This document shows positions 51,936 through 60,101 of a stretch of 64,000 bases of DNA, in pieces; position 1 is the stretch's first letter; each line of letters starts with the position of its first letter. The translations under genes and the position numbers were made by a program. The DNA is taken from NCBI GenBank assembly GCA_934309145.1, contig CAKRCW010000007.1, positions 1 to 64,000 on the forward strand, read 5' to 3'. The notes under the pieces are model-generated. The model was not told the DNA's origin and searched no databases. It worked only from the letters and a program-made list of their open reading frames with translations. Origin of the DNA: an uncultured Lachnospiraceae bacterium (GTDB taxonomy: Bacteria > Bacillota > Clostridia > Lachnospirales > Lachnospiraceae).

Positions 51936-53198
51936 ATGGAATACAAGAAGATAATGCCATGTCTGTCACTTGAGAACCCTGTAGATGAGGCAGTATACTA
52001 CAACGATTCAGGTGCGGATGCAATCGCGTTTTTCGACAGCACATGTCTTTCTGAAAACATAGAGATTAATATCGCTACAATCAGGGAGATTACAAAGCAG
52101 ATTGATATACCGCTTATAGTGTGCGGTGGCGTGAGAAGATTAGAGGATATAAAGAAGCTTTTATATGCAGGTGCATCAAAAATATGTATGAAACGTGCTC
52201 CTCTTGAGGATATTAATATTGTGCGTGATGCAGCAGAGAGATTTGGAAGTGAGAGGATAATTGTTACTATCGATTTATCAGAGTGTGACAATCCAGTTGA
52301 ATATGCAACGCTTCTCAAAAAATATGGTGCAGGAGAGCTTCTCCTTATCCATAACAATAAGGTAGATAATTATGATAATATAGTAAAGACTATACGAAAC
52401 GAGGTAGGACTTCCGGTTATAGCGTCAACTTATGCCACAAATGCATTTGACATTGCTAACACTCTAAAGACTACTGAGGCTGAGGTTATAAGCCTTTATA
52501 ATCTTGAAAAACATGATATAATGGACATTAAGCATGTCTGCAAGAATGAGGGCATAGCTGTCAATTTATTTGAAAGCTCAATGTCATTTTCAGAGTTTAA
52601 ACTAAACAGTGACGGACTTATTCCTGTCATAGCACAGCATTATAAGACTGGTGAGGTTCTTATGCTTGCGTATATGAATGAGGAGTCATTTAACAAGACA
52701 ATACAGACAGGAAGAATGACCTACTACAGCAGAAGCAGACAGCAGCTATGGACAAAGGGTGAGACAAGCGGACATTTTCAGTTTGTAAAGTCACTCACCA
52801 TAGATTGTGATAATGATACAATTTTAGCCAAGGTTTCACAGATTGGTGCGGCATGCCATACAGGAAGCCCGACCTGTTTCTTTAAGGATCTGGTTAAGAA
52901 GGAGTATAATGGAACTAACCCTATTAAGGTATTTATGGAGGAGTATGATATAATATCTGACAGGAAGAAAAATCCTAAGGATGGCTCATACACTAATTAT
53001 CTGTTTGACAAGGGAATAGATAAGATACTTAAGAAGGTTGGCGAGGAATCCACAGAGATTGTCATTGCAGCTAAAAATGGTGACCATGAGGAGATTAAAT
53101 ATGAGATTTCAGATTTCATGTATCATCTTATGGTTCTGATGGTAGAATGTGGAGTGAGCTGGAATGATATAATCAAGGAATTAGCAGACAGAAGGTAG
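51936..53198 (+). CDS. hisIE: Fused HisF-like domain / phosphoribosyl-AMP cyclohydrolase / phosphoribosyl-ATP pyrophosphatase
   Basis: Three parts in 420 aa. Residues 1-215 form a HisF-like barrel (KIMPCLSLENP, VCGGVRRLEDIKKLLYAGA, IIVTIDLSE). Residues about 216-320 are HisI (YYSRSRQQLWTKGETSGH, DCDNDTILAKV, CHTGSPTCFF). Residues about 330-420 are HisE (KKVGEESTEIVIAAKNGDHE). HisI and HisE carry out steps 2 and 3 of histidine synthesis and look complete. The barrel has Ser where HisF has the first catalytic Asp (CLSL for CLDV) and lacks the DGTxxGYD and ASGG phosphate motifs, so it is probably not an active cyclase. AGGAGG precedes ATG 51936. Confidence 0.9.
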   Translation: MEYKKIMPCLSLENPVDEAVYYNDSGADAIAFFDSTCLSENIEINIATIREITKQIDIPLIVCGGVRRLEDIKKLLYAGASKICMKRAPLEDINIVRDAAERFGSERIIVTIDLSECDNPVEYATLLKKYGAGELLLIHNNKVDNYDNIVKTIRNEVGLPVIASTYATNAFDIANTLKTTEAEVISLYNLEKHDIMDIKHVCKNEGIAVNLFESSMSFSEFKLNSDGLIPVIAQHYKTGEVLMLAYMNEESFNKTIQTGRMTYYSRSRQQLWTKGETSGHFQFVKSLTIDCDNDTILAKVSQIGAACHTGSPTCFFKDLVKKEYNGTNPIKVFMEEYDIISDRKKNPKDGSYTNYLFDKGIDKILKKVGEESTEIVIAAKNGDHEEIKYEISDFMYHLMVLMVECGVSWNDIIKELADRR

Positions 53199-53226
53199 TA
53201 TAATATTTATATATGGAGGAGTTACT

Positions 53227-53361
53227 ATGACAGCTTTGATAAGTGAAATAATAACATATCTTATTAAATTTTTTGCAATGCTTGTATGTGCATTTTTAGG
53301 CATTATCGTAGGCAAAAAAATACGAGCTAACAAGGACGAGAAGATGCAGGAGGAATTATAA
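53227..53361 (+). CDS. 44-aa single-pass membrane microprotein
   Basis: Reads MTALISEIITYLIKFFAMLV and onward: a membrane helix at about 9-29 with FLGIIVG, then a charged tail KKIRANKDEKMQEEL. ATG 53227 has an excellent TGGAGGAG at 53214-53221. It lies in the same transcript as hisIE (28-base gap) and alaS, whose TTG start is two bases after its stop. Its own last codons supply the alaS ribosome site. Function unknown. Confidence 0.75.
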   Translation: MTALISEIITYLIKFFAMLVCAFLGIIVGKKIRANKDEKMQEEL

Positions 53362-53363
53362 AA

Positions 53364-56003
53364 TTGAAGAACTACGGTGTAAACGAATTAAGAAAAATGT
53401 TTTTGGAGTTTTTTGAGAGCAAGGGACATCTTAAGATGAACAGCTTCTCATTAATACCTCATAATGATAACAGCTTATTACTTATAAATTCAGGTATGGC
53501 TCCTTTAAAGCCTTATTTTACCGGTCAGGAGATACCACCTAGAAGAAGGGTAACAACCTGTCAGAAATGTATCCGTACAGGTGATATTGAGAATGTTGGT
53601 AAGACAGCAAGACATGGTACATTCTTTGAGATGCTTGGTAACTTCTCATTTGGTGATTACTTTAAGCATGAGGCTATATCATGGACATGGGAATTCCTTA
53701 CAGAGGTCGTAGGTCTTGATCCTGACAGACTTTATCCATCAGTGTACGTTGATGACGATGAGGCATTTGATATATGGAATAAGGAGATTGGTATAGCTCC
53801 TGATAGAATATTCAAGTTTGGCAAGGAAGATAACTTCTGGGAGCATGGTGCTGGTCCTTGTGGCCCTTGTTCAGAGGTATATTATGACCGTGGAGAAAAA
53901 TATGGTTGTGGAAAGCCTGGATGTACTGTTGGCTGTGAGTGCGACAGATACATGGAGGTTTGGAATAATGTATTTACACAGTTTGATAATGATGGTCACA
54001 ATAACTATACTGAGCTTGAGCATAAGAACATTGATACAGGTATGGGACTTGAACGTCTCGCAGTTGTAGTTCAGGATGTTGATTCGATATTTGACGTTGA
54101 CACAATAAAGGCACTTCGCGACAAGATATGTGAGATGGCTGGTGTTACATATAAGACGGATGAAAAGACAGATGTATCAATACGTCTTATTACAGATCAT
54201 ATTCGTTCAGTAACATTTATGACATCGGATGGTATACTTCCTTCTAATGAGGGACGTGGATATGTCTTAAGACGTCTTTTGAGACGTGCAGCAAGACATG
54301 GACGTTTACTTGGAATTAAGGGAAGCTTCCTTGCAGAGCTATCTAAGACTGTAATTGAAGTTTCAAAGGATGCTTATCCTGAGCTTTTGGAGAAGCAGGA
54401 GCATATATTTGCTACACTTAACACAGAGGAAGAGAATTTCAACAAGACTATAGACCAGGGACTTTCTATATTGAATGGTTTTGTGGATGATATTAAGGCA
54501 AATGGTCTGGATATGCTTAGTGGACAGAATGCATTTAAGCTTTATGACACATATGGATTTCCTCTTGACCTTACTAAGGAGATTCTTCTTGAGTCTGGCA
54601 TAGAGGTTGATGAGGATGGCTTCCATGAGTGTATGCAGGAGCAGAGAGAGAGAGCTAGAAAGGCTCGTAAGGTAACTAATTATATGGGAGCTGATGCAAC
54701 TGTATATGAACAGATACCTACAGAGCTCACAACAACCTTTGTTGGATATGATAAGCTTGTACATGAGTCAGACGTTATTGCACTCACAACAGAGGATGAG
54801 ATTGTTGATAGCTTAGAGGAAGGCTTTAACGGTTCAATTCTTGTATCAGAGACACCGTTTTATGCTACAATGGGTGGTCAGTGTGGAGATGCAGGTATAA
54901 TTGAGACTGCAACAGGCGTATTTATAGTTAAGGACACAATCAAAGTTGTAGGTGGAAAGATTGCTCATATAGGTTATGTGAAAAGTGGCGAGATTAAGTC
55001 AGATGACAAAGTTACTCTTAAGGTTGACGAGAATAAGCGTACACATACATGTATGAACCATTCAGCTACACACCTTTTACAGAAAGCCCTTAAGCTTGTG
55101 TTAGGCGGACATGTTGAGCAGGCGGGTTCTTATGTTGACGAGGACCGTCTCAGATTTGACTTTACTCATAATCAGGCTATGACTAAGGAAGAGATAGAGA
55201 AGGTTGAGGAGATAGTTAATCAGGAGATAGAAAAAAATATTCCTGTTACAACGAATGTTATGACATTGGAGGAAGCTAAAAAGACTGGTGCCATGGCATT
55301 GTTTGGAGAGAAATATGGCGACACGGTAAGAGTTGTAAGTATGGGAGATTTCTCTAAGGAGCTCTGTGGTGGTACTCATGTTCCAAATACAGGTATCATA
55401 AGTACATTTAAGATTATTTCTGAACAGGGTGTTGCTGCAGGAGTAAGAAGAATAGAAGCTCTTACATCTAAGGGAGCATTTGACTATTATAAGGAGCTTG
55501 AGAATGAGCTTAAGCTTGCAAGTGCCGCAGCAAAGACAGAACCATCAAAGCTTGCTGAAAGAATAGAGGCTCTTTTAGCGGAGATTAAGTCACTTCAGTC
55601 AGAAAACCAGAAGTTAAAGGATAAGATGGCTAAGGATTCAGTTGGTGATGTTCTCGCAAATGCTGTAGCTGTAGGAGACATAAAGGTTCTTCCTGTTGCA
55701 ATGAAGGATGTTGACATGAATGCACTTCGTAATTTGGGAGATGACCTTAAGGCTAAGCTTGGTGACAGCGTTGTAATTCTTGCATCAGACAAGGATGACA
55801 AGGTTAATCTTATTGTCATGGCTACTGATGGTGCGGTTAAGGCTGGTGCACATGCAGGCAACATTGTTAAGAAGATTGCTCCTATGGTTGGTGGCGGTGG
55901 TGGTGGCCGTCCTAACATGGCACAGGCTGGTGGTAAGAATCCGGCAGGAATAGCTGACGCACTTGCAGCAGGTGTGGAAGAGGTTAAAGCACAGCTTGTA
56001 TAA
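53364..56003 (+). CDS. alaS: Alanyl-tRNA synthetase
   Basis: Charges tRNA-Ala and edits misacylated product. The 879-aa class II enzyme has a catalytic core (about 1-250; RTGDIENVGKTARHGTFFEM), tRNA domain (about 250-460; LPSNEGRGYVLRRLLRRAAR), editing domain with NHSATHLLQKAL and CGGTHVPNTG zinc residues (about 565-680), and a C-terminal coiled coil plus DHHA1 domain ending in a Gly-rich stretch (GGGGGGRPNMAQAGG). The start is TTG 53364, with AGGAGG at 53348-53353 inside the preceding microprotein gene. Confidence 0.97.
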   Translation: MKNYGVNELRKMFLEFFESKGHLKMNSFSLIPHNDNSLLLINSGMAPLKPYFTGQEIPPRRRVTTCQKCIRTGDIENVGKTARHGTFFEMLGNFSFGDYFKHEAISWTWEFLTEVVGLDPDRLYPSVYVDDDEAFDIWNKEIGIAPDRIFKFGKEDNFWEHGAGPCGPCSEVYYDRGEKYGCGKPGCTVGCECDRYMEVWNNVFTQFDNDGHNNYTELEHKNIDTGMGLERLAVVVQDVDSIFDVDTIKALRDKICEMAGVTYKTDEKTDVSIRLITDHIRSVTFMTSDGILPSNEGRGYVLRRLLRRAARHGRLLGIKGSFLAELSKTVIEVSKDAYPELLEKQEHIFATLNTEEENFNKTIDQGLSILNGFVDDIKANGLDMLSGQNAFKLYDTYGFPLDLTKEILLESGIEVDEDGFHECMQEQRERARKARKVTNYMGADATVYEQIPTELTTTFVGYDKLVHESDVIALTTEDEIVDSLEEGFNGSILVSETPFYATMGGQCGDAGIIETATGVFIVKDTIKVVGGKIAHIGYVKSGEIKSDDKVTLKVDENKRTHTCMNHSATHLLQKALKLVLGGHVEQAGSYVDEDRLRFDFTHNQAMTKEEIEKVEEIVNQEIEKNIPVTTNVMTLEEAKKTGAMALFGEKYGDTVRVVSMGDFSKELCGGTHVPNTGIISTFKIISEQGVAAGVRRIEALTSKGAFDYYKELENELKLASAAAKTEPSKLAERIEALLAEIKSLQSENQKLKDKMAKDSVGDVLANAVAVGDIKVLPVAMKDVDMNALRNLGDDLKAKLGDSVVILASDKDDKVNLIVMATDGAVKAGAHAGNIVKKIAPMVGGGGGGRPNMAQAGGKNPAGIADALAAGVEEVKAQLV

Positions 56004-56064
56004 AATAGTTATAAAAGTTATATAGAATAAAATAGAATATAATATGAAAGAGAGGTCATTTAAT

Positions 56065-56658
56065 ATGGCATTAGTACCTACAGTCGTTGAGCAAACAAGC
56101 CGCGGAGAGCGTGCATATGATATTTATTCAAGATTATTAAAGGAGAGAATAATCTTCCTTGCAGACGAGGTTAATGATACAACAGCAAGCCTTGTCATTG
56201 CACAGCTTTTATTCCTTGAGTCTGAGGATACAACAAAGGATATAAGCCTTTATATTAACAGCCCTGGTGGCTCAGTAAGTGCAGGATTTGGAATATATGA
56301 CACTATGAACTATATCAAGTGTGACGTATCAACAATTTGTGTTGGTATGGCTGCAAGTATGGGTGCGTTCCTTCTTTCAGGTGGTACAAAGGGTAAGAGA
56401 ATTGCTCTTCCTAATTCAGAGATTATGATACATCAGCCACTCGGAGGAGCTCAGGGACAGGCAACAGATATGAAGATTCACACAGATCATATTATAAGAA
56501 CGAGAGAAAAGCTCAATCGTATTCTCGCTGCAAACACAGGTAAGCCACTTGAGGTTATAGAGCGTGATACAGAGAGAGATAACTTCCTGACAGCTGAGCA
56601 GGCATTAGAATATGGACTTATTGACCATATCTACACAAGCAGAGACGACTTAAAATAA
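56065..56658 (+). CDS. clpP: ATP-dependent Clp protease proteolytic subunit
   Basis: Serine peptidase that forms the 14-subunit Clp chamber. The 197-aa protein starts MALVPTVVEQTSRGERAYDI. The catalytic residues are Ser in GMAASMGAFLL (about 98), His in MIHQPLGGAQG (about 123) and Asp in ERDTERDNFLT (about 172). ATG 56065 is preferred over 56044 because AAGAGAGG precedes it. No clpX or tig is adjacent, so it is an isolated clpP, possibly one of several. Confidence 0.95.
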   Translation: MALVPTVVEQTSRGERAYDIYSRLLKERIIFLADEVNDTTASLVIAQLLFLESEDTTKDISLYINSPGGSVSAGFGIYDTMNYIKCDVSTICVGMAASMGAFLLSGGTKGKRIALPNSEIMIHQPLGGAQGQATDMKIHTDHIIRTREKLNRILAANTGKPLEVIERDTERDNFLTAEQALEYGLIDHIYTSRDDLK

Positions 56659-56664
56659 GAAAAT

Positions 56665-56697
56665 GCTAATTTTTACAAAAAAATAGGCTAATTTTTA
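56665..56697. repeat. Direct repeat upstream of the rpsU promoter
   Basis: GCTAATTTTTA occurs at 56665-56675 and 56687-56697, start to start 22 bases (about two helical turns), ending 9 bases before the -35 box. It could be an AT-rich promoter-enhancing element or a binding site. Confidence 0.5.
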
Positions 56698-56706
56698 AAT
56701 TTTTTG

Positions 56707-56734
56707 TTGACGTATGAAATAATTGTGTTATAAT
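56707..56734 (+). promoter_or_regulatory. Promoter before rpsU
   Basis: TTGACG (56707-56712), a 16-base spacer, TATAAT (56729-56734), with an extended -10 TG at 56726-56727. Confidence 0.85.
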
Positions 56735-56740
56735 CATTGT

Positions 56741-56821
56741 TGTGCGATTTTGGAAGTAACCCAATCAGTTGTTGATGCACACTTTTACAGAATATACAAC
56801 TGGAGGGAGGTTGAGGATAGT
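56741..56821 (+). ncRNA. Structured rpsU leader with possible pseudoknot at the ribosome site
   Basis: TGTGC (56741-56745) pairs with GCACA (56777-56781), around an inner GATT..GG/CC.AATC stem (56746-56766). CAGTTGT (56766-56772), in the loop, is exactly complementary to ACAACTG (56796-56802), which abuts the GGAGGGAGG ribosome site. This arrangement fits translational control by a ribosomal protein. I do not recognise a named family. Confidence 0.5.
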
Positions 56822-56998
56822 ATGTCAAACGTAATAGTAAAAGAAAATGAGACTTTGGATAGCGCACTTCGCAGATTCAAGAGAAATTGTGCTAAGGCTG
56901 GAATCCAGCAGGAGATTCGTAAGAGAGAGCATTACGAGAAGCCAAGCGTTAAGCGTAAGAAGAAGTCAGAGGCTGCTAGAAAACGTAAGTATAAATAA
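56822..56998 (+). CDS. rpsU: 30S ribosomal protein S21
   Basis: Small-subunit protein that helps start-site selection, 58 aa. It opens MSNVIVKENETLDSALRRFK and ends in a very basic tail (VKRKKKSEAARKRKYK). ATG 56822 is the family start; a longer in-frame reading from 56723 crosses the promoter and leader. It is flanked by its own promoter and terminator. Confidence 0.97.
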   Translation: MSNVIVKENETLDSALRRFKRNCAKAGIQQEIRKREHYEKPSVKRKKKSEAARKRKYK

Positions 56999-57012
56999 GC
57001 TTTATGACATAT

Positions 57013-57060
57013 AAAAGAGATGTTACAGTAACATTCGTGTTGTTGTAACATCTCTTTTTA
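57013..57060 (+). terminator. Rho-independent terminator after rpsU
   Basis: AAAAGAGATGTTACA (57013-57027) pairs perfectly with TGTAACATCTCTTTT (57044-57058), 15 bp, followed by T residues. Confidence 0.95.
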
Positions 57061-57114
57061 TTTTATTCTATAATTTATATTGTAAGAATAAAATAATAAA
57101 AAACGGTGATTTAT

Positions 57115-57321
57115 ATGACAAGAATTATACTGTATGGCCAGAAGTCAATACATATAGATGGATATAAAAATATTATCAGCTTCAGCGAGGACAGAATATG
57201 TATACAGTGCAAAAAGAATGCTGTCGAGATAACTGGTGATAAGCTTTTTGTATCATCCTTCAGTGGAATTGAAATGACTATAGGTGGAAAAATTACAGGT
57301 ATAAGGTGGATTGACATGTAA
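57115..57321 (+). CDS. yqfC: Sporulation protein YqfC (YabP/YqfC family)
   Basis: Small (68-aa) protein of the YabP/YqfC family, in Bacillus made in the mother cell early in sporulation. It has the beta-rich core YKNIISFSEDRICIQ and VEITGDKLFVSSFSG. The start ATG 57115 is preceded by GGTGA; GTG 57106 is in frame but has no site. yqfD follows immediately (17-base gap), the standard pairing. I see no convincing sigma-E promoter. Confidence 0.88.
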   Translation: MTRIILYGQKSIHIDGYKNIISFSEDRICIQCKKNAVEITGDKLFVSSFSGIEMTIGGKITGIRWIDM

Positions 57322-57337
57322 ATTAAGATGGAGACAT

Positions 57338-58552
57338 ATGTATGAATTCGTATTGAGATGGCTTCGTGGATATTTGCTGATTGGAATATCGGGCAGGGGC
57401 AAGGAGCGATTCCTGGACCTCTGTGCCAAAAATAATATCGAATTGTGGAATATAGAGACAAAGGATAATAAAATGACCTTTACTATTTCGAGAAAAAATA
57501 GTAAAAAGCTTTCTGTATATCAGAAAAAAACAGGAGTTAATCTTGAGATAAAAGATAAAAGAGGGCTTCCGTTTTTCTTCTATAAATACCGCAAGCGAAA
57601 ATGCTTTGCAATTGGTTTTCTGCTTTGCATTGCAATTATTTATTCGTTTACATTGTTTGTATGGGATGTAAATATAAATGGTGAGAGCAGTTACACAAAG
57701 GAGCAGATAAGGGAGGATATAATTGATAATTATGTAAGACTTGGAACTTTAAAAAGAAATGTAGACTGTGCCGAGCTTGAGAAAACGTTGCGTGAAAAAT
57801 ACGACAAAATAGCCTGGATTAGTTGTGAATTAAAGGGAACGCAGCTAAATATTAATATGACGGAGACTATACCTCCCAATGTAGTATTTGATTATAGCAA
57901 GCCGTGTAACATAGTTGCTTCCTGTGATGGTGTAATAACAGACATAATAACTAAATCAGGAACATCCATAGCACATAAAGGCGATGAGATAAAAAAGGGA
58001 GATATCCTTATAAGTGGTGTTGTGAATATTTATAATGATTTTGATGAGCTGATAGAGACTGAATATCTTCCAGCAAAGGGAGATGTCTATGCACTTGTCA
58101 CAAGAACTTATGAGGATGAATTTCCACTTGAATATTACGAAAAGGAATATGGGGATAATACTAAAAAATATTACGGCATAAGGCTTGGAAATAATTATTA
58201 TCAGCCCATAAAACCTGAAATTAATGATAAGCAGACAGATATAATAAATGAGGAGTATAAGCTTAAGCTTGCCGGAGATTTTTATCTTCCGATAGCCATA
58301 AATGTGACAAAGCTGCGCATTTATAAAGCTGTCCTTAATACATACACAGACGAGGAGGCTTTTTATAAGGCTGATAAAAGACTTTCTGTATATCTTGATG
58401 ACTTGAGAAAAAAAGAGGTGGAAATACTTGAAAATAATGTTAAAATAGAAATTGTGGATGGTGTGTGCAGAGCTACAGGAACTATCGTTACGAAGGAGCT
58501 AATCGGTGTACCATCTGACATTACTATTATAGAGCAAGGAGAAACACAGTAG
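57338..58552 (+). CDS. yqfD: Sporulation protein YqfD
   Basis: Membrane protein of spore formation. The cytoplasmic N-terminal part (about 1-80) starts MYEFVLRWLRGYLLIGISG. One membrane helix lies near 85-107 (AIGFLLCIAIIYSFTLFVW), followed by a FtsQ/POTRA-like and beta-rich external part. The 404-aa length is typical. ATG 57338 follows TGGAG. The order yqfC-yqfD-phoH is common in Firmicutes. The stop codon touches the phoH start. Confidence 0.92.
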   Translation: MYEFVLRWLRGYLLIGISGRGKERFLDLCAKNNIELWNIETKDNKMTFTISRKNSKKLSVYQKKTGVNLEIKDKRGLPFFFYKYRKRKCFAIGFLLCIAIIYSFTLFVWDVNINGESSYTKEQIREDIIDNYVRLGTLKRNVDCAELEKTLREKYDKIAWISCELKGTQLNINMTETIPPNVVFDYSKPCNIVASCDGVITDIITKSGTSIAHKGDEIKKGDILISGVVNIYNDFDELIETEYLPAKGDVYALVTRTYEDEFPLEYYEKEYGDNTKKYYGIRLGNNYYQPIKPEINDKQTDIINEEYKLKLAGDFYLPIAINVTKLRIYKAVLNTYTDEEAFYKADKRLSVYLDDLRKKEVEILENNVKIEIVDGVCRATGTIVTKELIGVPSDITIIEQGETQ

Positions 58553-59536
58553 ATGGGTGCTTATTCTGAGAATATAACAATCCCCGGAGAACATATACAG
58601 AATGTCTTTGGACAATTTGACAAGCATATAAAGATAATCGAAAAGTCGTATCATATAGCAGTTGTATTAAGAGATGACACTGTAAAGCTGGTTGGAGATG
58701 AGCTTACAGTTAAACGTGCTGCTTCTGTAATAAGAGAGCTTGTTAAGCTTTCTCTTAATGGGAACACCATAACTGAGCAGAATGTTAATTATGCTATAAC
58801 ACTCACGAAATCGGGAGATGTAGAGGCTGTAAGTGAGCTTGACAGAGATGACAACCTAATATGTCATACTATAAATGGCAAGCCTGTAAAGGCAAAGACC
58901 CTGGGACAGAAGAAATATGTGGATGCTATAGACAAGAAGATGATAGTATTTGGTGTAGGACCTGCCGGTACGGGTAAGACATATCTTGCAATGGCAAAGG
59001 CAATCACTGCATTTAAGAATAACGAGGTGAATAGAATTATCCTTACAAGACCTGCCATAGAGGCTGGCGAAAAGCTTGGATTTTTGCCAGGTGATTTACA
59101 GAGCAAGGTAGATCCATATTTGAGGCCACTCTATGATGCCTTATATGAGATAATGGGTGCAGATACATTTATGAGAAACATGGAGAAGGGGCTTATAGAG
59201 GTAGCACCACTTGCATATATGAGAGGAAGAACCTTAGATAATGCGTATATTGTTCTTGATGAGGCACAGAATACAACACCTGCCCAGATGAAGATGTTTC
59301 TTACAAGAATAGGATTTGGCTCTAAGGCAATAATAACAGGAGATTTATCACAGAAGGATTTACCTAAGGATGCATCATCAGGACTTGAGGTTGCACTTAA
59401 AGTTCTGAGGGATATAGATGACATCTCAATAATTCGTTTTTCGAGTGATGATGTTGTAAGACACCCTCTTGTACAGAAAATTGTAAATGCCTATGAGGCA
59501 TATGAGACAAGAAAACAAAGCAATCGTAAAGCTTGA
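58553..59536 (+). CDS. phoH: PhoH-like ATPase
   Basis: Predicted RNA-associated ATPase that in many genomes accompanies YbeY. A short KH-like N-terminal part (about 10-80) is followed by the P-loop domain with VGPAGTGKTYLAMAKA (about 140-155), RPAIEAGEKLGFLPGD, the Walker B IVLDEAQNTTPAQMK and GDLSQKDLP. At 327 aa it has family length. ATG 58553 directly follows the yqfD stop, with AGGAG inside yqfD. The membrane HD protein (YqfF/PgpH) that often lies between phoH and ybeY is absent. Confidence 0.93.
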   Translation: MGAYSENITIPGEHIQNVFGQFDKHIKIIEKSYHIAVVLRDDTVKLVGDELTVKRAASVIRELVKLSLNGNTITEQNVNYAITLTKSGDVEAVSELDRDDNLICHTINGKPVKAKTLGQKKYVDAIDKKMIVFGVGPAGTGKTYLAMAKAITAFKNNEVNRIILTRPAIEAGEKLGFLPGDLQSKVDPYLRPLYDALYEIMGADTFMRNMEKGLIEVAPLAYMRGRTLDNAYIVLDEAQNTTPAQMKMFLTRIGFGSKAIITGDLSQKDLPKDASSGLEVALKVLRDIDDISIIRFSSDDVVRHPLVQKIVNAYEAYETRKQSNRKA

Positions 59537-59588
59537 TTATACAGAAGGTTTAGGGTATAATAAGTAGGTTGAAAACGAGGTGTTATAT

Positions 59589-60101
59589 ATGAGTGTTTTT
59601 ATTGACAATGATCCGGGAGTCGATGTACCTGACAGCTATCACGATATAGTGAGGGATATAATAGACGAGGCTATAAGCTTTGTTGAGTGTCCATATGAAT
59701 GTGAGGTCAATGTCGTCTTTACGGATAATGCAGGAATACAGGAGATGAATAACTCATTTAGAAATATTGATACTCCGACTGATGTATTGTCATTTCCGTT
59801 GCTTGAATATGAGACTCCGGGAGATTTATCTTTGGTAGATGAGGACAGTATAGATTCATTTAATCAGGATACCGGAGAGCTTATGCTTGGCGATATAGTT
59901 CTTAATGTAGACCGAATAGCAAGTCAGGCAGAGGAATATGGACATACAAGAAGAAGAGAAACTGCATTTCTTGTTGCACACAGTATGCTTCATCTTTTTG
60001 GCTATGACCACATAGATGATACTGAGCGAAGAGAAATGGAACGTTTACAGGAACAAATACTCACAAAGAAAGGATATACGAGAGAAAATGAAGAAGAATA
60101 A
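59589..60101 (+). CDS. ybeY: Endoribonuclease YbeY (rRNA maturation factor)
   Basis: Metal-dependent RNase needed for 16S rRNA 3' processing and ribosome quality control. The zinc motif HSMLHLFGYDH (His-x3-His-x5-His) is near residue 133. The conserved NSFRNIDTPTDVLSFPL is near 57. ATG 59589 is chosen for GAGGTG at 59576-59581. At 170 aa it is normal length. The end overlaps the next gene by 14 bases. The dgkA, cdd and era genes that often follow are not here. Confidence 0.94.
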   Translation: MSVFIDNDPGVDVPDSYHDIVRDIIDEAISFVECPYECEVNVVFTDNAGIQEMNNSFRNIDTPTDVLSFPLLEYETPGDLSLVDEDSIDSFNQDTGELMLGDIVLNVDRIASQAEEYGHTRRRETAFLVAHSMLHLFGYDHIDDTERREMERLQEQILTKKGYTRENEEE

